Origin: Candidatus Woykebacteria bacterium RBG_16_39_9b
GTDB lineage: Bacteria > Patescibacteriota > Microgenomatia > Woykebacterales > RBG-16-39-9b
DNA length: 11,649 bases
Direction of reading: 5' to 3'
Assembly: GCA_001816695.1 (NCBI GenBank)
Contig: MHCR01000023.1
Coordinates: forward strand, 1 to 11,649
Below are positions 7,178 through 11,649 of this stretch, in pieces. Made by a program: the position numbers and the translations under genes. Below the pieces are notes generated by a model. That model searched no databases and was not told the DNA's origin. It saw nothing but the letters and a program-made list of their open reading frames with translations. The first letter of the stretch is position 1. The number at the start of each line of letters is the position of its first letter.

Positions 7178-8438
7178 GTTCTTTTAATTCATTTTCTATT
7201 TGAATGAGTCTTTGATATTTTGCAATTCTTTCCGGTTGATTGGGAGCTCCAGATTTCAGATAGTCAGCCCCAAACGAAACTGCCAAATCGGAGATAAATG
7301 TATCCAAAGTTTCGCCGCTGCGGTGCGATACAATTGTAGTAAAATTATTTTCTTTAGCTAACGCAACAAATTTAAATGCTTCTGTTAAAGTACCAACTTG
7401 ATTCGTTTTTATAATTACTCCATTTGCAGCCTTTGCATTAATGATTTTCTTGAGCCGAGACACATTAGTCGTACTAAAATCATCAGAGATAATTTTAGTT
7501 TTACTTTTTGTACGGCTAATAATATTCCTCCAACCTTCCCAATCTTCTTCGTAGAGGGGGTCCTCTAAACTAATTAATTTAAATTCTTCAGTCAAGTTAG
7601 ATAAAAACTCCGACATTTCTAATGGTGTAAGTAATTTATTTATGTCTCTAACACTATACGTACCATCACGATAAAAAGTATTGGCAGCAATATCTAAGGA
7701 GATTCCTACCTGACCACCATAATTGTATTTGGATTTGTTAATAGCTTCTCTTAAATTTTCGATAGCGTCCCTATTTCTTGTTAAATCTATTGCGTAACCA
7801 CCTTCTGCCCCATATTCTATTTTTATATTTTTATCTAGAAGAACATTTTTTAAAATGGTAAAAACATCCATTCCAGCCCGATAACTATCAACAAAAGCAG
7901 GAAAGCCATGCGCTACAATCATAAATTCCTGAAAATCTAATCCTCCTTTGGCATGTTTACCGCCGTTAATAAGATTAAGCATTGGTCTGGGCATTTTTAT
8001 ATCTTGGGTTGGTAAATAATTTCTGAATAAACGATTTAAATGTTTATATAACGGTACGTTTAATGAAGCAGCTGACGCAACCGCGTTGGCTAGAGAAACA
8101 GCAACTATTGCATTAGCGCCTAATTTAGATTTATCATTTGTACCATCCAGCCTTATCATGGTATTGTCAACCACTTCTTGATTTAATGAATCTTTATTTA
8201 AAAGTGAATCATTAATAACCGTTTTAACATTTTCTATGGCCTTCAAGACCCCCATACCGTTGTATTGAGAATGGTCGCCATCTCTTAATTCCTTAGCCTC
8301 TTTAAGGCCGACTGATGTTCCTGATGGTGCAGAGGCAGTGCCTATGGAATTATCATCCAGAAAAACAGTTGCTTTAAGTGTAGGAATTCCTCTTGAGTCT
8401 AAAATTTGATCAGAGGTAACTTTAGTTATTTTAGCCAT
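7164..8438 (-). CDS. eno: Enolase (phosphopyruvate hydratase)
   Basis: Enolase converts 2-phosphoglycerate to phosphoenolpyruvate. The 424-residue protein has the expected N-terminal motif ILDSRGIPT (residues 12-20), the mobile loop SGTSVG (39-44), H162, E171 (QEFM) and E212. The three Mg2+ ligands are D249 (SLDIAAN), E292 (LEDPL) and D319 (SDDFSTTN), the catalytic base is K344 (IIKTNQVGT), and HRS 372-374 and K395 are present. It is clearly an enolase but a divergent one. GYAIDLTRN replaces the usual GGFAP region, and GAPNQPER replaces the common GAPxRSER near the end. The ATG at 8436-8438 gives the normal family N-terminus; no Shine-Dalgarno stands right before it. It leads the eno-gpmI operon and diverges from the ATP synthase operon across 84 bases. 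Confidence 0.97.
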   Translation of the reverse strand: MAKITKVTSDQILDSRGIPTLKATVFLDDNSIGTASAPSGTSVGLKEAKELRDGDHSQYNGMGVLKAIENVKTVINDSLLNKDSLNQEVVDNTMIRLDGTNDKSKLGANAIVAVSLANAVASAASLNVPLYKHLNRLFRNYLPTQDIKMPRPMLNLINGGKHAKGGLDFQEFMIVAHGFPAFVDSYRAGMDVFTILKNVLLDKNIKIEYGAEGGYAIDLTRNRDAIENLREAINKSKYNYGGQVGISLDIAANTFYRDGTYSVRDINKLLTPLEMSEFLSNLTEEFKLISLEDPLYEEDWEGWRNIISRTKSKTKIISDDFSTTNVSRLKKIINAKAANGVIIKTNQVGTLTEAFKFVALAKENNFTTIVSHRSGETLDTFISDLAVSFGADYLKSGAPNQPERIAKYQRLIQIENELKEHGTA

Positions 8439-8439
8439 C

Positions 8440-8506
8440 TTACTGATATGATAAGTGCATTAAGGTTTTTTATCAAGAAAGGTACTAGACATAATTGCCT
8501 CCTTTT
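8440..8506 (-). other. Possible leader: strong Shine-Dalgarno with two micro-ORFs ahead of eno
   Basis: On the minus strand AAAAGGAGG (8498-8506) stands 5 bases before an ATG (8490-8492) that opens a 10-codon frame, MSSTFLDKKP, ending in TAA at 8460-8462. That stop overlaps, as TAATG, a second ATG opening a 6-codon frame, MHLSYQ, whose TAA at 8440-8442 lies one base before the eno ATG. The first frame is in phase with eno. The arrangement looks like translational reinitiation leading into eno. It needs a transcript starting upstream of about 8506, whereas the best promoter I see starts near 8441. Function is unproven. Confidence 0.3.
8448..8476 (-). promoter_or_regulatory. Candidate eno-gpmI promoter
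   Basis: On the minus strand TTGATA (8471-8476, five of six) is followed after exactly 17 bases by TATCAT (8448-8453, five of six). The -10 ends 9 bases before the eno ATG, so transcription would start about 2-3 bases upstream of it, giving a nearly leaderless mRNA. Its -35 is only 9 bases from the -35 of the opposite promoter at 8486-8514. Confidence 0.6.
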
Positions 8507-8514
8507 GTTAAGAT
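8486..8514 (+). promoter_or_regulatory. Candidate promoter of the ATP synthase operon
   Basis: TAGACA (8486-8491, five of six) and TAAGAT (8509-8514, four to five of six depending on weighting) are separated by 17 bases. The -10 is extended by TG at 8506-8507. It ends 8 bases before the ATG at 8523, predicting a leaderless transcript beginning with the carbonic-anhydrase-like gene and running into atpB. I see no other promoter before the atp genes. Confidence 0.6.
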
Positions 8515-8522
8515 ATTTCGTC

Positions 8523-8888
8523 ATGCTTTCTGCACATCCGTGTAAGGCTCTGGTGATTTCTTGTATTGATTACCGATTTGTAACTAAAGTTAGAGATTTT
8601 ATATTAAATAGAGGTTTGGATGGTAGTTACGATTTGATTACGGTTCCGGGCGCCTCATTGAATTTAGAGACTATTATGGATAATATCGACACATCAATAC
8701 GTTTACATAATCCCAGTGATATTTATATTTTTGATCACGAAGATTGTGGTGCCTATGGGAAAAACGATTCAGAAAAAACTCATTTCGGAAATTTAAAAAA
8801 AGCAAAAATAATGTTATCAGAAAAATATTCGGACAAGTTTATACAAACATATATAAGTTATTTTGGAGAGGTTAAGGAATTACTCTAG
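8523..8888 (+). CDS. Short beta-carbonic-anhydrase-like protein leading the ATP synthase operon
   Basis: This is a 121-residue soluble protein. It carries the zinc-site signature of beta-class carbonic anhydrases: CxDxR as C14-I-D16-Y-R18 (in VISCIDYRFV) and HxxC as H72-E-D-C75 followed by G. A PGAS turn (42-45) lies between them. Beta-class enzymes normally have about 200 residues, so this is a minimal version that may hydrate CO2, bind zinc only, or do something else. I chose the ATG at 8523 because the residues encoded by the longer frame back to 8406 run over eno and the promoter, and the conserved core starts right after 8523. No Shine-Dalgarno is visible and a -10 box lies 8 bases upstream. 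Its TAG stop directly abuts the atpB ATG with no gap, and the atpB Shine-Dalgarno lies inside it. It sits where many operons carry atpI. Confidence 0.75.
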   Translation: MLSAHPCKALVISCIDYRFVTKVRDFILNRGLDGSYDLITVPGASLNLETIMDNIDTSIRLHNPSDIYIFDHEDCGAYGKNDSEKTHFGNLKKAKIMLSEKYSDKFIQTYISYFGEVKELL

Positions 8889-9629
8889 ATGGAAGTTACT
8901 TTATTCGCTGAAAAAATATTTTCCGTTGGTTTCTTCCCGATAACAAATACGTTGCTAACAACTTTAATCACCACCGTTGTGCTGTGTTCATTTGCAATCT
9001 GGGCTTCAAAAAAAACCTCACTGGTACCAACAAGTAGAATTCAACTCGCTTCAGAAATTGTAATCGAAAACATATTTTCAGTTATTGAAAATCTTTCCGA
9101 TCGAAAAAGAGCTGAAAGATTCTTTCCGATAGTAGCCACTTTTTTTATTTTCATTATAGTAGCGAATTATTTGGGTTTGCTTCCAGGTTTTAACACGATT
9201 GGGTTAAATGAAACACATGATGGCAAACTTTTATTTGTTCCATTATTTCGTAGTGTAAACAGCGATCTTAATGTGACACTTGCTCTTTCCCTGATTTCAG
9301 TTGGAATGACACATTATTATTCAATTTCTTCTTTAGGTGTCGTCGACTATCTTAAACGTTATTTTAGTTTAAACCCTGTGAATTTATTTGTCGGACTACT
9401 TGAAATCGTTGCTGAGTTTACTAAAATACTTTCTTTGTCCTTTCGTCTCTTTGGAAATATTTTTGCTGGCGAAGCTCTTTTAGTAACTATCTCATCACTG
9501 TTTGCATTTGTTTTGCCGCTGCCATTCTTGTTTTTGGAAATAATTGTAGGTTTCGTTCAAGCGGCAATCTTTATGATGCTTACTCTTGTTTTTATCGTAA
9601 TCTTAACTGATAAACATACAGCTCATTAG
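8889..9629 (+). CDS. atpB: F1Fo ATP synthase subunit a
   Basis: Subunit a is the membrane stator that forms the two ion half-channels against the c-ring. The 246-residue protein has about five to six membrane helices. Diagnostic motifs are ANYLGLLPG (residues 92-100), SDLNVTLALS (125-134), the block EIVAEFTKILSLSFRLFGN (172-190) with the essential Arg186, and the last-helix motif EIIVGFVQAAIFMML (217-231) with Gln224. It starts immediately after the stop of the carbonic-anhydrase-like gene, with an AAGGA Shine-Dalgarno inside that gene about 9-10 bases upstream, so the two are co-transcribed and probably translated together. The key arginine is present, so it should be functional. Confidence 0.96.
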   Translation: MEVTLFAEKIFSVGFFPITNTLLTTLITTVVLCSFAIWASKKTSLVPTSRIQLASEIVIENIFSVIENLSDRKRAERFFPIVATFFIFIIVANYLGLLPGFNTIGLNETHDGKLLFVPLFRSVNSDLNVTLALSLISVGMTHYYSISSLGVVDYLKRYFSLNPVNLFVGLLEIVAEFTKILSLSFRLFGNIFAGEALLVTISSLFAFVLPLPFLFLEIIVGFVQAAIFMMLTLVFIVILTDKHTAH

Positions 9630-9644
9630 AAAGGGGGTGTATTT

Positions 9645-9851
9645 ATGGAATTTGTAGTTCAGGGCGGCTTGGTTATAGCAATTGGTGGCATGTTGCCGGC
9701 TTTAGCAATAGGTCTTATTGGCGCAAAAGCGATGGAAGCAATTGGTAGAAATCCCGAAGCGCAAAGTAAAATCTTGCCAGCTATGCTTTTAGGTATGGCT
9801 TTTGCTGAAGCCATCGCAATTTATGCGTTAGTGTTGGCTTTCAGAGGTTAA
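9645..9851 (+). CDS. atpE: F1Fo ATP synthase subunit c
   Basis: This 68-residue hairpin of two membrane helices forms the rotor ring. The polar loop reads GRNPEA (residues 34-39), and the ion-binding carboxylate is Glu55 in the second helix (GMAFAEAIAIY). The Na+-type signature (a Gln in helix 1 and Ser/Thr right after the Glu) is absent: Ile and Ala occupy those positions, which favours proton coupling. The usual GxGxGxG packing motif of helix 1 is largely lost, reading GGMLPALAIGLIG. A very strong Shine-Dalgarno, AAAGGGGGTG at 9630-9639, lies just before its ATG. This fits the high copy number of c relative to other subunits. Confidence 0.96.
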   Translation: MEFVVQGGLVIAIGGMLPALAIGLIGAKAMEAIGRNPEAQSKILPAMLLGMAFAEAIAIYALVLAFRG

Positions 9852-9852
9852 A

Positions 9853-10356
9853 ATGGAAATTCTAAAAGACTTTGGGGTTCAGCCGATTCTACTGGCAGCC
9901 CAAATAATAAATTTCATAATTCTACTTCTCGTTCTTAAAAGGTTTTTATACAAACCAATAATTAAAGTATTGGAAGAGCGAAAAAGGCGGATAGAGACAT
10001 CGATAAATCAATCTGAGGAGATTCAAAAGCGTTTTGATGAATCCGCAAAAAAACAAGAAGAGATTTTAGACAAGGCTCGCGAAGAAGCCAAAAACATAAT
10101 AGAGAACGCAAAAGAAGAGTCAAATATTCTTAGCGAGCAAATAAAAACTGAAAATAAACAAAGCATAGAGAATGCCATGAAAAGGACTCAGGATTCTCTG
10201 GAATTAGAAAAGCAAAAAATGGTGGCAGATGCGCACAATCAAATTGTCACTATGGTTGCATCTCTAACGGAAAAAGTGGTACCCAAAACATTAAAGGAGG
10301 CCGACAAGGAAAAACTGATCCAAGAAGCAATTAAGGAAATAGAAAATGAAAACTAA
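9853..10356 (+). CDS. atpF: F1Fo ATP synthase subunit b
   Basis: Subunit b is the peripheral stalk linking subunit a to delta and alpha. The 167-residue protein has one N-terminal membrane helix (about residues 10-29) followed by the typical FLYKPIIKVLEERKRRIE stretch. A long charged coiled coil (about 40-135) is rich in Glu, Lys and Gln, including EEILDKAREEAKNIIENAK. A C-terminal region ending in EAIKEIENEN would meet delta. The gene begins one base after the atpE stop, with an AGAGGT Shine-Dalgarno inside the end of atpE, and overlaps atpH by 11 bases. A single b gene is present, so a homodimeric stalk is expected. Confidence 0.94.
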   Translation: MEILKDFGVQPILLAAQIINFIILLLVLKRFLYKPIIKVLEERKRRIETSINQSEEIQKRFDESAKKQEEILDKAREEAKNIIENAKEESNILSEQIKTENKQSIENAMKRTQDSLELEKQKMVADAHNQIVTMVASLTEKVVPKTLKEADKEKLIQEAIKEIENEN

Positions 10357-10756
10357 CAAAAAAGAAATCTTGAAAATCGCGAAAAAATTATTCTCGAGCA
10401 GTTTTACGAATCAAGAAATCGATATCCGCAAAGTAAGAAAGAGTATTCAAATTATCAAACGAGCAAATAAAAGAGATGTTGTGACTATTTTAAAAATCTA
10501 TTTAAATCTGATGAGAACTTTTTTGGCAAAGAAGACGTTGAGTATAGAATCAGTTGATAAACTACATCCGCGTTATATTAAGAGTTTAACAAATTATTTT
10601 GAACGTTCTTATAAAACCGGCCTAACCGTTCAGACCCAATTGAATAAAGCGCTTCTAGGTGGGTTGCGGATTAGCTTGGGAGACACACAGTGGGACTTAT
10701 CAATCTCGGAAAAAATAAACCAAATAAAGGAGACTGTTAATGCCAGACATAATTAG
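10346..10756 (+). CDS. atpH: F1Fo ATP synthase subunit delta, short form
   Basis: Delta (OSCP in mitochondria) joins the top of F1 to the b stalk. The 136-residue product is shorter than E. coli delta (177). The most recognisable part is the C-terminal LLGGLRISLGDTQWDLSISEKINQIKE, matching the family's GGxxIxxGDxxxDxSxxxxLxxL pattern. The N-terminal helical bundle is diverged and contracted. The gene order between atpF and atpA supports the call. An AAGGAA Shine-Dalgarno lies inside the end of atpF. It overlaps atpF by 11 bases and atpA by 17, so translation is likely coupled through all three. The protein is very basic and Lys-rich. Confidence 0.9.
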   Translation: MKTNKKEILKIAKKLFSSSFTNQEIDIRKVRKSIQIIKRANKRDVVTILKIYLNLMRTFLAKKTLSIESVDKLHPRYIKSLTNYFERSYKTGLTVQTQLNKALLGGLRISLGDTQWDLSISEKINQIKETVNARHN

Positions 10757-11649
10757 CGAAATAAAAAAAGAGCTCGAAAACGTAAAAACTTCTTTTCTGC
10801 CCAAAAATGTTGGTACCATTGTTGAGATAGGTGATGGAATCGCTAAGGTGGAGGGACTTTCAGATGTAGCATATAATGAGTTAGTAGAACTACCAAAAAA
10901 ACTTTATGGTTTGGCACTAAACCTAGAGGAAGGAATGGTCGGGATTGTTATTTTTGGTGATTACAAGCTTCTTAAAGAGGGAGATCAGGTTAAAACTACC
11001 GGAAGGATTCTTTCAGTTCCAGTGGGAGAAAATTTAATAGGCAGAGTAGTTGACGCTCTTGGTAACCCAATTGACGGCAAAGGTTCTGTTAAAGCCACAA
11101 AATTCTACCCGATCGAGAAAATTGCGCCTGGTGTTATAACCCGCGAATCAGTAAATACACCATTGCAAACCGGGTTAAAATCTATTGATTCAATGATACC
11201 AATTGGGAGAGGTCAACGAGAATTGATAATTGGTGATCGGGGTTTGGGTAAAACCGCTTTAACAATTGATACTATCGTTAATCAAAAAAATTCTAAAGTC
11301 TATTGTATTTACGTAGCGATTGGTCAAAAAACTTCTAAAATCGCCCAGGTGGTAGATGTTCTGGAAAAATATGGTGCTATGAATCATACAGTTGTAGTTG
11401 CCGCCTCGGCAGACGACCCAGCATCTATGTCCTTTGTGGCTCCTTATACCGGTTGCGCTATCGGAGAATATTTCATGGATGGAGGCCAAGACGCTTTAGT
11501 TATATACGATGATTTATCTAAGCATGCCTGGTCATATCGTCAACTCTCACTTACTTTAAGAAGACCTTCTGGCAGAGAAGCATATCCTGGTGACATTTTT
11601 TATCTGCACAGTAGACTTTTGGAAAGAGCGGCAAAATTAAACAAGACTT
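10740..11649 (+). CDS. atpA: F1Fo ATP synthase subunit alpha, 3' end cut by window edge
   Basis: Alpha alternates with beta in the F1 head and holds the non-catalytic nucleotide sites. About 303 residues are visible from the ATG at 10740-10742, which has a strong AAAGGAGA Shine-Dalgarno inside atpH. The N-terminal crown barrel contains VGTIVEIGDGIAKVEGL (residues 24-40). The nucleotide domain contains GRVVDALGNPIDGKG (101-115), the P-loop GDRGLGKT (165-172), VAIGQKTSKIAQVV, the Walker B region ALVIYDDLSKHAWSYRQLS, and RRPSGREAYPGDIFYLHSRLLERAA near the cut end. The P-loop is odd: bacterial and mitochondrial alpha subunits almost always read GDRQTGKT, so Gln and Thr are replaced by Gly and Leu. 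The Lys and Thr that bind phosphate and Mg2+ remain (K171, T172). Roughly 200 residues are missing at the window end. Confidence 0.97.
   Translation, partial: MPDIISEIKKELENVKTSFLPKNVGTIVEIGDGIAKVEGLSDVAYNELVELPKKLYGLALNLEEGMVGIVIFGDYKLLKEGDQVKTTGRILSVPVGENLIGRVVDALGNPIDGKGSVKATKFYPIEKIAPGVITRESVNTPLQTGLKSIDSMIPIGRGQRELIIGDRGLGKTALTIDTIVNQKNSKVYCIYVAIGQKTSKIAQVVDVLEKYGAMNHTVVVAASADDPASMSFVAPYTGCAIGEYFMDGGQDALVIYDDLSKHAWSYRQLSLTLRRPSGREAYPGDIFYLHSRLLERAAKLNKT

Noticed and set aside
6957..7187. Plus-strand open frame of 76 codons over the gpmI start
   Set aside because: It is antisense to the conserved LDGFG and NSEVGH regions of gpmI, with no ribosome site or family resemblance.
8460..8462. 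Recoding of the in-frame TAA to extend eno upstream to 8492
   Set aside because: Known altered codes in related lineages reassign TGA, not TAA, and eno here ends on TGA; the 8438 start already matches the family N-terminus.
8406..8522. Longer N-terminus for the carbonic-anhydrase-like protein from an ATG at 8406
   Set aside because: It would overlap the eno coding start and the divergent promoters; the added 39 residues do not resemble the family, and the conserved core begins right after the ATG at 8523.
1..11649. Mobile element, CRISPR array or defence system
   Set aside because: No transposase, integrase, long inverted repeats or regularly spaced repeats are visible; all large frames are accounted for by housekeeping families.

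Overview
The window is an AT-rich, very tightly packed stretch of bacterial chromosome with housekeeping genes only; I see no mobile element, CRISPR array, tRNA or rRNA. The standard genetic code fits: eno ends on TGA and I saw no in-frame TGA inside the genes read. Short versions of several proteins (RsmI without its C-terminal domain, a 136-residue ATP synthase delta), overlapping genes and almost no spacers suggest a reduced genome. By general resemblance this is probably a Patescibacteria/CPR bacterium, perhaps of the Microgenomates side; that placement is inference, not shown by a marker gene.

Layout. (1) 1-2648: DNA repair/SOS pair, uvrB (minus, 3' end cut by the window edge) diverging from lexA (plus) across a 130-bp control region. 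(2) 2645-4885: a minus-strand operon dedA > single-domain response regulator > Nramp-related transporter. (3) 4947-5615: rsmI on the plus strand, diverging from dedA. (4) 5612-8438: minus-strand glycolytic operon eno > gpmI, enzymes of consecutive steps. (5) 8523-11649: plus-strand ATP synthase operon, a short beta-carbonic-anhydrase-like gene followed by atpB-atpE-atpF-atpH-atpA, with atpA cut by the window end.

Three divergent control regions (1901-2030, 4886-4946, 8439-8522) hold all the promoters I can support. Both convergent pairs (lexA/Nramp, rsmI/gpmI) interlock their stop codons in one palindromic TTAA, leaving no room for an ordinary terminator between them. At five of the six operon-leading genes a promoter -10 box lies 7-9 bases before the start codon, which predicts leaderless or nearly leaderless mRNAs. 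Most genes inside operons instead carry recognisable Shine-Dalgarno sequences.

The most interesting points are the carbonic-anhydrase-like protein fused by position to the ATP synthase operon, the consistent leaderless promoter geometry, a chain of two micro-ORFs with a perfect Shine-Dalgarno ahead of eno, and an altered P-loop in ATP synthase alpha. I did not find a clearly new multi-gene system.
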